NCBI GenBank assembly: GCA_046726375.1
Contig: JBKPAJ010000065.1
Coordinates: forward strand, 1-64,000
Source: DASPWV01 sp046726375
GTDB lineage: Bacteria > Acidobacteriota > Vicinamibacteria > Vicinamibacterales > UBA2999
Length of the DNA: 64,000 nucleotides
Direction of reading: 5' to 3'
Position 1 is the first letter of the stretch. Each line of letters starts with the position of its first letter. This document shows, one piece after another, positions 42,583-51,909 of the stretch. Made by a program: the position numbers and the translations under genes. The notes below the pieces were generated by a model. That model was given only the letters and a program-made list of their open reading frames with translations. It made no database searches and was not told the DNA's origin.

Positions 42583-42808
42583 ATGCAGCGGCGCCGGGAA
42601 TGGCGCCTACGTCACATCCGGCACTGCCAGTTTGATCGCGCGCCTCGCTCCAGCCCGCTCGATCGTCAGCGCACGCTCATGGCCGTCGCGGCGGAGCAAG
42701 CGTCGCAGTTGACAAGTTCATTCAGGTGACCGTCGACAACAACGTTTCGCATGGATGCCTCCACACTGACGAATGAAGCAGTCGGTCTACGTTGCTTGAC
42801 CTTGGCGA

Positions 42809-44449
42809 TTAGGGCGACAACAGGGCGATCACCGCGCGCGCCGCGTCGGTCAGCGCCTGCCCTTGAATCGCGGTCAGACGCCGGGAATGAACCAACGCGT
42901 TCACTTCATTGATGAACGCGGAGAGCTGGTTTTCGGCCAGTGCCCTCTTGTCCGCTTCGAGCGCGGCGCGCGCGGCGTTAAGCTTCGCGACCAGCGACGA
43001 GGCGGACCCGGTGTGCAGCGCGCCTGACACGGACAACCCATTCACATCCTCAATGAGTACATCGAGGAGTGCCAGCGGGTCGGCTGGGACTGTTTCGGCG
43101 CTGTAGCGGGCGATGCCAAAATCGGCGTCCGTCTCGGGCGGCCCGCCCGCCTGACCGACGGCGATGAGACGGCCGTCCGGCTGCACCGCCACCCCATGGG
43201 CCCGATCGACGCTGCCGCCGGCCGCAAAATCGGTCCTGATAATTCCGCCAATGCCGAAGGTCGGATCACGCGTGCCATCCATCGATCGCTGGAGCAGGAA
43301 GTCTTCGTCGAGGTTGGTTGGATCCAATGGATCGTGCCGGGTGGACCCGATGACCAGGAACGCGCCATCGGGCACGATCACGATCTTTGTGATCGTCTGA
43401 TACGGGAGGACTGACAGAGGAGCGACTACGACGCCACCGGAGCCGAATTCAGGATCCGGTGTGCCGTCCGGGTTGAACCGCGCCACCACGCGCTGAGAGA
43501 GTGACCCAGTGGCGGCGGCGCCGGCGAGAATGTCTCCGTCGGGCTGGAGTGCAACCGCGTTGGCCTCGCTGCTGTCGCCGAGCGGCACCGTAGCGATCCC
43601 GTCCGTGCCGAACGACGTGTCGAGCGTACCATCGGCATTCACGCGAGCCACCATGAAGACGCTGATCGGGATGAACGGGTTGAGAGGGTCAACCCTCTGG
43701 GCGCCCGCAAGGATGATCTTGCCGTCCGGCTGCAGCGTGGCATCGCTGACCCGCCACGTTCTCAGAGGCCAGTGGAACGTACCGTCGGTGCTGCCATCCG
43801 GGTTGAACCTCGCGATCCAGACTTGACTGAGACAGGGGAACCTGCAGCCGATGTAAATCGGCTGAACCATTCCAATCAGTAGCACCTTTCCGTCCCCTGA
43901 AGGAGCACACGCGACAGCGACACGGGAACGGAGTTCGACGGGATGAACACCGTGCCACCAGTACCGAACGCCTGGTCGAGCATGCCATCCGCCGAAAGCC
44001 GCGCGCCCGTAATGTGCCGCAGCGCGGGAAAGAAGGACGTCGTCACCACGCCGCCGACAATGATTTTGCCGTCCGGCTGAATGACAACATCGCGGGCACC
44101 GTCGCTCGGTTTCAATGCCTGGAAGGCTGGGTCCAAACAACAGCGTCTTCCCTGCGCTGCCGAACATAGGATCGAGCAACCCCGTGGATGTCAAACGAAT
44201 GACCGCGAAAGGCCCCTTGCTTTCGCCGGCAATGACAATGCGCCCATCGTCCTGGACGGCCACGGCGTAGGCGACGTCTCTGGTCGGCAGCGTTTCGGTG
44301 GACGCGAGATCGACGGTGACTTTGCCGGCCGCCCCAAATGTCGGATCGAGACCGGCATTGATGGTGTCGGCCTGGATCGCCGCCGCCGTCAGCAGCGCGG
44401 TCGCCAGACTCACAAGACGCAGCAGCCGGTGCGAGAGTGCGGGTCGCAT
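42809..44449 (-). CDS. Delta-60 repeat protein with FIMAH-type C-terminus, internally frameshifted
   Basis: A 546-residue open frame with a signal peptide (about 1-28). It has delta-60 repeats of the type F-x-P-D-G-x-x-D-x-x-F-G-x-x-G (several copies, e.g. LDTSFGTDGIATV and PDPEFGSGGVVV), and a C-terminal FIMAH-like helical domain (about 455-545: ALHTGSASSLVAKLNAARAA...). Residues about 104-183 are out of frame: an insertion near 44134 and a deletion in the C4 run at 43894-43897 cancel. The correct frame there is FQALKPSDGARDVVIQPDG... . Secreted or surface protein. Confidence 0.8.
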   Translation of the reverse strand: MRPALSHRLLRLVSLATALLTAAAIQADTINAGLDPTFGAAGKVTVDLASTETLPTRDVAYAVAVQDDGRIVIAGESKGPFAVIRLTSTGLLDPMFGSAGKTLLFGPSLPGIETERRCPRCCHSAGRQNHCRRRGDDVLLSRAAAHYGRAAFGGWHARPGVRYWWHGVHPVELRSRVAVACAPSGDGKVLLIGMVQPIYIGCRFPCLSQVWIARFNPDGSTDGTFHWPLRTWRVSDATLQPDGKIILAGAQRVDPLNPFIPISVFMVARVNADGTLDTSFGTDGIATVPLGDSSEANAVALQPDGDILAGAAATGSLSQRVVARFNPDGTPDPEFGSGGVVVAPLSVLPYQTITKIVIVPDGAFLVIGSTRHDPLDPTNLDEDFLLQRSMDGTRDPTFGIGGIIRTDFAAGGSVDRAHGVAVQPDGRLIAVGQAGGPPETDADFGIARYSAETVPADPLALLDVLIEDVNGLSVSGALHTGSASSLVAKLNAARAALEADKRALAENQLSAFINEVNALVHSRRLTAIQGQALTDAARAVIALLSP

Positions 44450-44517
44450 GAGAACCCTGCGCAGTGACGAATGCAGCAGTTTGCGTGGACGTCGGGATCA
44501 GGATGCTAGCATGTCGA

Positions 44518-44830
44518 TGGCGCGCTGGCGGCGTCAATGAGCGGTTGCGCGTGCGCCGACGTCAGGCGACGCGAGCGCACCAGGGCGTTCACTTCATTGA
44601 CGAACGCCGACAGCTTCTTCACGGCCGGACCGTGCTTGTCCGCTTCCACCTGGCGGGCGTGCCGCCTCAAGCTTCGCGACCAGCGACCAGGCGGAGCCGG
44701 CGTGCAGCGCCCCCGACGCGGACAACGTGTTCACATCGCGGATCAGCACGTCGATGGCCGCCAGAGATGCATCAGGGAAGGCCGACAAGCGGTGCGACCA
44801 CCCAAGCCGCGCTGCGCCTGTCTGCGTCAC
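44518..44830 (-). pseudogene. FIMAH-domain duplicate with frameshift
   Basis: The minus strand reads AIDVLIRDVNTLSASGALHA then AWSLVAKLEAAR, nearly the same as the FIMAH-type end of the delta-60 gene upstream; after a frameshift near 44660 the sequence continues in another frame with LSAFVNEVNALVRSRRLT. It is a tandem copy of the domain that has lost its repeats. Confidence 0.7.
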
Positions 44831-44936
44831 GCTGGAGGTCAGAACGATGAGCTAGCGAGTACGAGTGGAACCCTGGGGTTCGTCTGACACCATTCGGCGC
44901 CTGCGCGCCAGAACATTTGCGCAATCAATAGCTAGC

Positions 44937-45040
44937 GAGTATCGAGGCGCACAGAGTTGCAGAACATCGGAGAAAGGTGCACTTGGGCGCAGGGGGTCGC
45001 TGGTTCGAATCTCTGCGCGACTCCAATTCGCTAAGATATC
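44937..45040 (+). repeat. tRNA-Pro-like 3' end, divergent copy
   Basis: GCACTTGGGCGCAGGGGG followed by TCGCTGGTTCGAATC repeats the anticodon and T-arm part of the repeats at 19751-19862 and 51618-51730, but after the T-loop it diverges (TCTGCGCGACTCCA). The 5' part keeps only GAGTTGCAGA. It may be a chimaeric tRNA remnant. GCTAGCGAGTA occurs twice nearby (44852, 44930). Confidence 0.45.
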
Positions 45041-45087
45041 CTCGCCCGTGATGCTCACGGCTTCGCTGTTGCCCCCGACTTGCCAGA

Positions 45088-46038
45088 ATGGATCTCGATC
45101 TCAGTGTCAGGCGCATAGAGGAGGCCACTCGTACGATCGATCCGGTCTTCTTGAACACGCCGCAGTACGCCGACGAGCAGCTCAACGCCGCGCTTGCCCG
45201 CAACGTCGTCGTGAAGGTCGAGACCGCCAACCCCCTGCGGAGTTTCAAGGGGCGCGGCGCGGACTTCTTCATGGGACGAGTCGATCCGGGCTCGACGGTG
45301 GTGTGTTCATCGACGGGCAACTTCGGGCAGGCGATGGCCTATGCCGGCCGGCGCCGTGGCATTGCCGTGGAGGTGTTCGTCCCGGAGAATGTGAATCCCG
45401 TCAAGCTCGCTCGGATGCGAGCCTTCGGCGCGCGCGTCACGCCCGTGGGCGCCGATTCGGCAGCCAGCGAAGCGGTCGCCCGCGACTACGTCGCGGGGAG
45501 AGAGGGCTGCGTGTACGTCGAAGACGGGAAGGAGATGGCGATCGCCGAGGGAGCCGGCACCATCGGCGTTGAGCTGATCCAGGCTGGCCCGTTCGACGCG
45601 GTGGTGCTACCCGTCGGGGACGGTGCGCTGATCACAGGCGTCGCGCGCTGGATCAAAGATTGTGCGCCTCAGACCCGCATCATTGGGGTGTGCGCCAGCG
45701 GCGCGCCATGCATGGCCCTGAGCTGGCGAGCAAGAAAGCCTGTATCGACCGAACGTTCGGACACAATCGCAGAAGGCATCGAGGTCCGCGTGCCGGTGCC
45801 GGAATCGGTGGTCCGTCTCGTGGCGCTGGTCGACGACATGGTCCTTGTCGACGACAGGGACCTGCTCGAGGCGATGCAGCTTTCGGTTCAGACCTTGGGG
45901 CTCCTGTTGGAACCGTCGGGAGCGGCGGGGCTTGCCGCCATTCGGGTTCACAATCTAGCGGGCGATCGGTTGGCCACGGTTTTGACGGGGAGCAACCTCC
46001 GGCCTGAGCACCTTCACGGCCTGAGCACGAAGCCTTAG
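45088..46038 (+). CDS. PLP-dependent threonine/serine dehydratase-like enzyme
   Basis: A 316-residue fold-type II PLP enzyme. NPLRSFKGRGADFF (about 48-61) contains the Schiff-base lysine K55, SSTGNFGQAMAYAG the phosphate-binding motif, and GAGTIGVELIQ and VLPVGDGALITGVA the PLP-phosphate cup (glycine-rich loop). It resembles threonine ammonia-lyase or serine racemase type enzymes. There is no regulatory ACT domain. ATG 45088; no typical ribosome site. Confidence 0.85.
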   Translation: MDLDLSVRRIEEATRTIDPVFLNTPQYADEQLNAALARNVVVKVETANPLRSFKGRGADFFMGRVDPGSTVVCSSTGNFGQAMAYAGRRRGIAVEVFVPENVNPVKLARMRAFGARVTPVGADSAASEAVARDYVAGREGCVYVEDGKEMAIAEGAGTIGVELIQAGPFDAVVLPVGDGALITGVARWIKDCAPQTRIIGVCASGAPCMALSWRARKPVSTERSDTIAEGIEVRVPVPESVVRLVALVDDMVLVDDRDLLEAMQLSVQTLGLLLEPSGAAGLAAIRVHNLAGDRLATVLTGSNLRPEHLHGLSTKP

Positions 46039-46108
46039 GGGCCCGTCAAGTCACTCACAATCGTCCGGGGCTGCCGGCAACTGGAACCAATCCGCCCCGC
46101 TTCGTGAG

Positions 46109-46320
46109 CGTCTGTTCGCTGAGGTCCGGCACATGTCGGCCCCTGCGCTTTTCATTCATGCGGAGAACGACTACTCGACGGCACCGGGAACAACGCTCGC
46201 GCCTGAGATGAAGCACCTAGGGGAACTCACGCGTTGAGCATCTACGCGCCGTTCGGTGCGAACACCTCCGCCGCTGAATACCGTTATGTCTTCGGTGGTG
46301 TGGTTGACATTTCCACGTCA
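46109..46320 (+). pseudogene. Dienelactone-hydrolase-type C-terminal fragment
   Basis: Frame one RLFAEVRHMSAPALFIHAEN with DYSTAPG, then after a frameshift near 46235 LSIYAPFGANTSAAEYRYVF. The PALFIHAEND motif and the acidic residue match the end of alpha/beta hydrolases. The rest of the gene is absent. Confidence 0.55.
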
Positions 46321-46336
46321 CCAAGCCGCTCGCAGT

Positions 46337-47095
46337 TTAGTGGCTTGTCTGACGCCGTCTGCGCCATGTGAGTCGATAGATCGCGTAGACGCCAGGAATC
46401 ATCGGGAGCACAGCTGTGTACAGTCCAGGAAAGTAGTAGGTCCCTGTCGCCCCGACCCAATAGTTCGGCATGTCGCCGACCAGTCGCCCGTTCGACACGT
46501 AGGCGCTGATGTTCGTCGTCACCGTGGGACTCAACGCCGGCGTCAGCAGCGGGAAGATGAAGTGCGTGAATTCAGCGACGCCCGGGCCTATGAAGATGAA
46601 CCACGCCATGAACCCCGCGATTGGGATCCGGTAATACAATCCGATCGCGGTTAATGCGTACAGCGACGGCCCAAGAAACGCGAAGATCAGCAGGAACGAC
46701 CGCTCGGTCCATGAGATGTCGAACAGTCGACTCATTGCCGGTCCGAATCCCGTCAGGTATTCCTCGGCCATATGCACGTCGAGCGCCGCGACCGTCAGAA
46801 GGAACAACGGCAGAATCGCCGACGGATCCGTCGGCGATCGCAAGTACGTGTGCCACCAGATAGCCAGGGCGATCAGGCCCGACCCTCCGACGATGACGAC
46901 GGGCGGCAATCCGATATTGACGAAGCCGGCCCACATCGCGAGGAGCACGAACGCCACGGCACCCACGGTGTTCAAGACGCGTGTCCGAGGTCGTGTCTCG
47001 CGCTGGGTGCGGTAGTCACTCGGCTCTACCTGGACGGCGCCTCGTGCGGGAGAACTCACGGTTAGCGGCTCGCGCTCTTGCAGGTGCGTTGTCAT
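46337..47095 (-). CDS. HXXEE-domain membrane protein
   Basis: A 252-residue protein with about six membrane helices. VAALDVHMAEEYLTGFGPAM (about 108-127) has the HxxEE motif after which the domain is named; further conserved histidines in EFTHFIF lie in the membrane. The family is of unknown function. The N-terminal 35 residues are cytoplasmic and charged. Start ATG 47095 after GGGAGATGAC. The start could also be downstream. Confidence 0.8.
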   Translation of the reverse strand: MTTHLQEREPLTVSSPARGAVQVEPSDYRTQRETRPRTRVLNTVGAVAFVLLAMWAGFVNIGLPPVVIVGGSGLIALAIWWHTYLRSPTDPSAILPLFLLTVAALDVHMAEEYLTGFGPAMSRLFDISWTERSFLLIFAFLGPSLYALTAIGLYYRIPIAGFMAWFIFIGPGVAEFTHFIFPLLTPALSPTVTTNISAYVSNGRLVGDMPNYWVGATGTYYFPGLYTAVLPMIPGVYAIYRLTWRRRRQTSH

Positions 47096-47249
47096 CTCCC
47101 TCGTCCTTTCCCGAGAAATGTGGGAGTTCCCCTCAGGACTTCACCATGCGTCAGAGCAAAGCGAGCGCCACACGCGCGCGCGAGGCATTGGGCGGTCAAT
47201 CCGTGCGGCCTGCGTTCAGGAGCGTGTGCACGCGTGATCACTGTGCACC

Positions 47250-47280
<31 letters not shown>

Positions 47281-47399
47281 TTCGAGCGGGAAGATAAGCG
47301 CGCCGGCTCGCTGACAGCCCTCGCCGCGTGGTTTCCCGCGGTCCTTCTCTTGCGTGCTCGATGTGACCGACTACCGCTTCCGCTGAGCACACCGCCTGA

Positions 47400-47850
47400 G
47401 GACCGGGATATGGACCTGATCTTCCCGTGCGCGAGCACAGGTTCCCGCTCGAATTCGTGGAAATCCCCGTTCGAGACTTCCACGCTACCAGCCCTCCGCC
47501 TGTCTCATCGGGCAGGGGGGCGCCGACGCTGCTGATCATCGGTGACGGAGATACCGGACGCGAGGACGTATTTCATCTGATCGGGGTGGGCGCCTGGCAA
47601 CGTGGATGCACCACCGTCATGGTCGACCTCCCAGGGCACAGATCGACCCCGCTCCGGCGGACTGCACTTTGCGACCGAGACCGAACGACCGATCAGCCCA
47701 ATCGTTTTAGCGGGCGATCGTCCGCAGCTCAACCGACACTTGCTCGGCCGGGCATGGTCTCCGAGTTACGTCAAACGGTGGGCGCCGGTCGCCTTCGGCG
47801 TTCGCACTTCCGGCGCCACTCAGGCGGGAACACTCGAAGGATCGGACTGA
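47400..47850 (+). pseudogene. Alpha/beta hydrolase remnant with frameshifts
   Basis: FPLEFVEIPVRDFHA and TLLIIGDGDTGREDVFHLIG with VGAWQRGCTTVMVDLPG lie in one frame, GLHFATETERPISPIV in another; together they are the N-terminal half of a secreted-type alpha/beta hydrolase fold (ID-GDTG..D). No nucleophile elbow remains. Confidence 0.6.
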
Positions 47851-48013
47851 GCATCAATGCGCAGTGCGTATGCGCCCAGGCTCACGCCTGACACATGCCG
47901 CCGAGCCCGTCTGCGACGCGCAGCGAGGCTGCCCAGATTTTCGCCACGAGCCAATGTCGGAAACGTGGCGTGCCTGTTGCCTCGCCGTGAATCAACCGTA
48001 GGAGAGGTCGCCA

Positions 48014-48550
48014 GTGCAACCACCCGGCGTAGCCGGCTCGCGCGCGGAGCGACGCGCCGCTCGGCGTGTTGGTGTTCCCCTGATCATAGGTGCGTCGCTC
48101 CGAACGGTTTCGTCGGGTGGATGCGACGACCCCAAGGAGAAGCGCAAGCACGTGATGCCAGTCGGCGCCGACGAGTCCCGAGCGCATGAAGCAGATGCGT
48201 GCGCGCTCATGGAGAAAGTGACGGAACCGCCCGCCTCGCTCACCATCAGCGAAGGCGAGGGGACCGTCACGTTCACCGAACCGGACGGCCGCTCGCGCAC
48301 GTATCGCACGGATGGCCGCAAGGAGACGCATCAGGCCCGCGAACGCGACCGTCGAGACGCGCACGCGCTGAAAAGAAGGTGGCCTGGTCATCGAATCCGA
48401 ACTCGGCGGCCTGAAGGCCGTCCATGCCTACCGCCGTCTCCGCCGATCCGCGCCAGCTCGTCGTTCTCCTGAAAATAGAGGGCGGGCGCGGCGTCGGCAG
48501 CGCCAACCGCCGCGCGCCGTCTACGACGACACGACCGCAGCCGCCCAGTC
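48014..48550 (+). pseudogene. Conserved hypothetical secreted-type protein, frameshifted
   Basis: LMEKVTEPPASLTISEGEGT and VTFTEPDGRSRTYRTDGRKE are from a protein family I recognise by its TISxGEG..VTFTEPDGR..TY pattern, followed in other frames by VIESELGGLKAVHAYR and LKIEGGRG. At least two frameshifts (about 48330 and 48400) break it. Confidence 0.6.
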
Positions 48551-48562
48551 GCGGTGGGCCGA

Positions 48563-49048
48563 TCAGGCTGACGCGGGCGCAGCCGCCGCGGCCTCGGCGG
48601 CGCCTGGCTGATACGAGCCTACCTCCGCGCGGAACGGGATCGCGAGGCGGTTCCAGCCGTTGATGGCGATGACGGCGAGCGTCAGGCCGACCAGCTCCGC
48701 TTCGGTGAAGTGCTCACGCGTGCGGGCGTAGAGCTCGTCCGGGACGTGGTGGGACGCGATCAGCGTCAGCGTCTCGGCCCACTCCAGCGCGGCACGCTCG
48801 CGGGGCGTGTAGAACGGCGTCTCCTGCCACGCCGACAAGCCGTACAGGCGCTGCTCGGTCTCGCCTTCCGCACGCGCATCCTTCGTGTGCATGTCGACGC
48901 AATACGCGCAGCCGTTGATCTGCGACACGCGCGTTTTGATCAGGTGCAGCAGCTTCCGCTCGATGCCGCGCTCGCGCGCGATCCGCTCTAAGCCATACAT
49001 GGCCTTCAAAGCATCGGGGTACCTCGTCACGTCGATTCGTGTTGCCAT
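48563..49048 (-). CDS. AhpD-like alkylhydroperoxidase (carboxymuconolactone decarboxylase family)
   Basis: A 161-residue AhpD-type protein with the redox pair CAYCVDMHTKDARAEG (about 47-62), the characteristic C-x2-C-x3-H, and helices WAETLTLIASHHVPDELY and FTEAELVGLTLAVIAINGWNRLAI. Such proteins reduce organic peroxides with a lipoyl or thiol donor. ATG 49048. Confidence 0.92.
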   Translation of the reverse strand: MATRIDVTRYPDALKAMYGLERIARERGIERKLLHLIKTRVSQINGCAYCVDMHTKDARAEGETEQRLYGLSAWQETPFYTPRERAALEWAETLTLIASHHVPDELYARTREHFTEAELVGLTLAVIAINGWNRLAIPFRAEVGSYQPGAAEAAAAAPASA

Positions 49049-49504
49049 GATGATGAGTCCTCCGCTCAGCGGCCGGGCGTCGTGCCCGGCGGCCTACCCA
49101 ACAAGACGAGCGTGTGATGCTGGCGTGACAACCGCTGCAGGCGACGCCCGCGACACACGTCGATTCAGCATCGATCCGAGATCCGGCACGCATCAATCAT
49201 GCCGGCCTGGGGCTACACGGATCCGCACTCCGCTGTAGTGCTGCAGGCACCACATCGCGTTCCGGAGATCGGGAAAGCGTCGGCCATCGATTCGCGGTTC
49301 CATGACCACTTCCTTTCTGGTGGGCGACGAGTGGCGAGTGCTCAACCGTCGTCATTTCGATTGAACAGGATGATCAATGGTCAGTGCAAGACGTCATCAA
49401 TCTTGCCAGGGACGCGGCCGCACTTCCCGAAGCACGATAGAGTCGCGTGACTTGACCGGTGAGGTTGGCTTCGACGCGAGTACGATCAACCTTTATCATG
49501 GCGA
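49049..49504. other. Intergenic region without assignable gene
   Basis: About 456 bases. A short minus-strand frame (41 codons, near 49374-49500) starts MIKVDRTRVEANL but is not recognised. Nothing else is supported. Confidence 0.35.
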
Positions 49505-49872
49505 TCCTTCTCCGAAACGCTCACCGATTCCACTTTCGATGTTCACTCGCTTCTGCTCGAGCATATGCTTTCGGGCCTTTGCGAATTCCCGCACCAGCTC
49601 CGCCCCACGCGATCTGGCGTAGCGCAGCAGAAACTTGAGGTTTCGTGCTTTGCCGGTCTGAGTGTTGTTGAACGACGCGATTTCCCAGCCGCTGTCTCGT
49701 TGATCACGACCATCGTCATCAGGCCGTTAGGCGCGACATCGGTTTCCGTCTCTCCAGCGAAGAGAACGGCTCCGCTCGCGTGGACAAGGACCACATCCGA
49801 CGTCAGCGCCTGCAGTTCCATGGTGTAGCGGCGACCGACGCGCGTGTTTTTGAAGAATGTGTCGAAGATCTT
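49505..49872 (-). pseudogene. SgcJ/EcaC-type NTF2-fold remnant
   Basis: Minus-strand frame MELQALTSDVVLVHASGAVL then GLMTMVVINETAA and, after one indel near 49683, WEIASFNNTQTGKARNLKFL and LVREFAKARKHMLEQKR. VHASG and the W-x-hydrophobic-x-x-F-N-T end match SgcJ/EcaC-like oxidoreductases. It has lost its first half and meets the methyltransferase gene. Confidence 0.6.
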
Positions 49873-50535
49873 TCAGGTTGTTTTCGTCATCCACAGCTCG
49901 CAGCCGATGCCGTTGACCGCGATGTCGCCACGGCCGAACCGACTGCGTTTGGCCATCTCGGCAAGTTGTTCGTGCGTGTACGCGAGCTTCAGCAGCATGA
50001 ACCGGAACGTCCACCGCGTCAGATGCTCGTTCAATCGAGACAGGTGCATGTTGCGCACCTCCGCATCGATCTCCTCGGGTGTGGCGTTCTTCCTCAAGTC
50101 GAAGATGGACGCTTGCCCTCCCGGTCTCAGGACGCGGTGCATTTCGTTAATCGCGCCCAGCGGATCGGTGAAGTTCTTGAACGCCGCCACGCAGACCGCA
50201 TAATCGAACCACGCGTCTGCGAACGGCAGGTGTGCAGCATCTCCGTGCCGCACGTCGACGGATACACCCGCACGGATGGCGTTTTCCTGGGCGATGCGTA
50301 CGAATGACTTGCTGATGTCCAGCGTGGTGACCGAATACCCACGCTTGGCGAGCTCGATGGCAAGGTAGCCGGGTCCGGGTGCGACCTCGAGCACGCGTGC
50401 GCCCGATGACAATCGTCGCGCCACGAGCGTGGCCGTGTCCTCGAAGCGCCTTCGTTCCCGACCAGTGTTGCGCGTGTACCACGTCGCAATGACACCCTCC
50501 ATCGGCAGCCCTTTGTAGGCCTTTGCCGTCTTCAC
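49873..50535 (-). CDS. SAM-dependent methyltransferase (UbiE-like)
   Basis: A 220-residue methyltransferase: RVLEVAPGPGYLAIELAKRGY (motif I, about 48-68), TTLDISKSFV, FDYAVCVAAFKNFTDPLGAI and VLRPGGQASIFDLRKN. Substrate unknown. The GTG at 50535 fits the GAGGAGG before it; the ATG of the longer frame lacks a site. It diverges from a TetR gene with a shared operator, so the TetR probably controls it. Confidence 0.82.
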   Translation of the reverse strand: MKTAKAYKGLPMEGVIATWYTRNTGRERRRFEDTATLVARRLSSGARVLEVAPGPGYLAIELAKRGYSVTTLDISKSFVRIAQENAIRAGVSVDVRHGDAAHLPFADAWFDYAVCVAAFKNFTDPLGAINEMHRVLRPGGQASIFDLRKNATPEEIDAEVRNMHLSRLNEHLTRWTFRFMLLKLAYTHEQLAEMAKRSRFGRGDIAVNGIGCELWMTKTT

Positions 50536-50554
50536 ACGGACCTCCTCTTGTATT

Positions 50555-50589
50555 AACAATGGTCGCTAATTAGCTAACATTGTTAGCTT
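50555..50589. promoter_or_regulatory. TetR-type divergent operator
   Basis: A 30-base near-perfect palindrome (50555-50584: AACAATGGTCGCTAA / TTAGCTAACATTGTT, two mismatches per half) overlapped by TAGCTAACAT-TGTTAGCTTA (50570-50589). It lies between the methyltransferase start (50535) and the TetR start (50631). Overlapping sites allow two dimers. Confidence 0.75.
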
Positions 50590-50630
50590 ACGGCCAACGG
50601 CGTTGTCATGTCAACCGCGAGGTTGCTACG

Positions 50631-51401
50631 ATGGATCCGACTCAATCGATGACTCTCGTTCCCCTTCGCAAGACGGAGCGCCGGCGCAAGCGCCGGCCCC
50701 TCGATCAGGCTCAGGTCGTTCGCGCGGCGCTTGGGCTGCTTGACGAGGTCGGACTCGACGACCTGACCATGCGCCGGTTGGCCGAGCATCTGGGCGTTAA
50801 GGCCGCGTCCCTGTACCGACACGTCCACAACAAGAGCGAACTGCTCGCGCTGCTCGGCGACGAAATCAGCGGCGAGATTCCGGTAGCGCGCGCGTCCGGC
50901 AGTTGGCAGGCACAGTTGAAGGAGATGGCGTGGAACGTACGGCGAGGCCTGCTTGCGCATCGCGACGCCGCGCGGGTCCTGGCGAATTCACCACCAGTCG
51001 GACCCCGGCGGCTGAAGCACATCGAGGCCGTGCTACGGATTCTGCGTACGGCAGGTCTCGCCGATCGGGATGCGGCGCGCGCGGCATATCACCTGAACAA
51101 CTTCGTGACGGAGTTCGCGGCGGACGAGGCCAGATTTGCGGCCTACGCCTCGGCGCCCGGGTTCAGCCGCCGCAAGCTTCTCGTCGACGCGCGCAAACAC
51201 TTCGCGTCGCTATCGAAGGACGAGTACCCGACGATTGTGGCGCTCGCCGATCACCTCACGGAAGATGCGCAGGACGAGCTCTTTCAATTCGGCGTAGACA
51301 TGTGCCTGCGTGGGATCCAGGCGCTTTCCGCGCACGACCTCCAGGCAAGGAGTGGTCGTGGGTCGTCCGCACGCACGGCCGCCGACACCCAACGTCGGTA
51401 A
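50631..51401 (+). CDS. TetR-family transcriptional regulator
   Basis: A 256-residue TetR regulator (tetracycline-repressor-like C-terminal domain): HTH in VVRAALGLLDEVGLDDLTMRRLAEHLGVKAASLYRHVHNK (about 28-67) and a helical ligand-binding domain. The ATG at 50631 starts MDPTQSM; the open frame from 50580 would overlap the operator. It probably represses itself and the divergent methyltransferase. The last residues are arginine- and serine-rich and continue into degraded sequence. Confidence 0.88.
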   Translation: MDPTQSMTLVPLRKTERRRKRRPLDQAQVVRAALGLLDEVGLDDLTMRRLAEHLGVKAASLYRHVHNKSELLALLGDEISGEIPVARASGSWQAQLKEMAWNVRRGLLAHRDAARVLANSPPVGPRRLKHIEAVLRILRTAGLADRDAARAAYHLNNFVTEFAADEARFAAYASAPGFSRRKLLVDARKHFASLSKDEYPTIVALADHLTEDAQDELFQFGVDMCLRGIQALSAHDLQARSGRGSSARTAADTQRR

Positions 51402-51909
51402 CGGTTGAGCCGGAGTCCTGGAGTGGGACTGCGAACACTGATGCGCCGGTGATCGGGATCCGCAGCGTCGCGATACGACTCCTACTCCGTCCAAAGGAAT
51501 CGACTACCGCGGCGGCGGGACGCCTGCCTGGCGCGGGCGCCCCCGAGTGGCACCTCGGGTTCCGCGGCCCGATGTCACGTCATTTGCTGCACGCCGGTGC
51601 GCCGAACCGGCACGAGGTCAACGACTTGGCAGGAGTCAGCATTGCAGAGAGTTGTGGGAAATCGCATAATGCGCCACTTGGGCGCAGCGGGTCGCTGGTT
51701 CGAATCCAGTCGCCCCGACCACTTTCCGAGAGTTCGGGGTTCCACCGGGGTTCCGACGGCAAAAAATTCGGCGCCTGCACAAGCGGACCACTGCCCAAAA
51801 CCACGACCTTGCCGCCCCTTTCTTGGCAGCAACGCTAAAGAAACCAACTCGTCTGTTCGGCAATTCGTTGAGGTCGTCATTGCTAGGCGTTCTGTACGAG
51901 GAGGAAGGC
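51402..51909. other. Intergenic region with a tRNA-like repeat
   Basis: About 508 bases between the TetR gene and an O-methyltransferase. The only identified element is the tRNA-Pro-like repeat (51618-51730); open frames over it (the well-known spurious GATGFEPATP-type peptides) are not genes. Confidence 0.6.
51618..51730 (+). repeat. tRNA-Pro-like 3' end within a ~112-bp repeat, copy 2
   Basis: Same structure as 19751-19862 but on the opposite strand: GCGCCACTTGGGCGCAG, then GGTCGCTGGTTCGAATCC and AGTCGCCCCGACCA at 51721. Conserved flanks are ACGACTTGG on the left and CTTTCCGAG on the right. The two copies are an inverted repeat 32 kb apart. Confidence 0.6.

Noticed and set aside
44852..45058. 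Minus-strand 68-codon frame with RTSDPLRPSAP
   Set aside because: Same spurious translation of the tRNA-like repeat.
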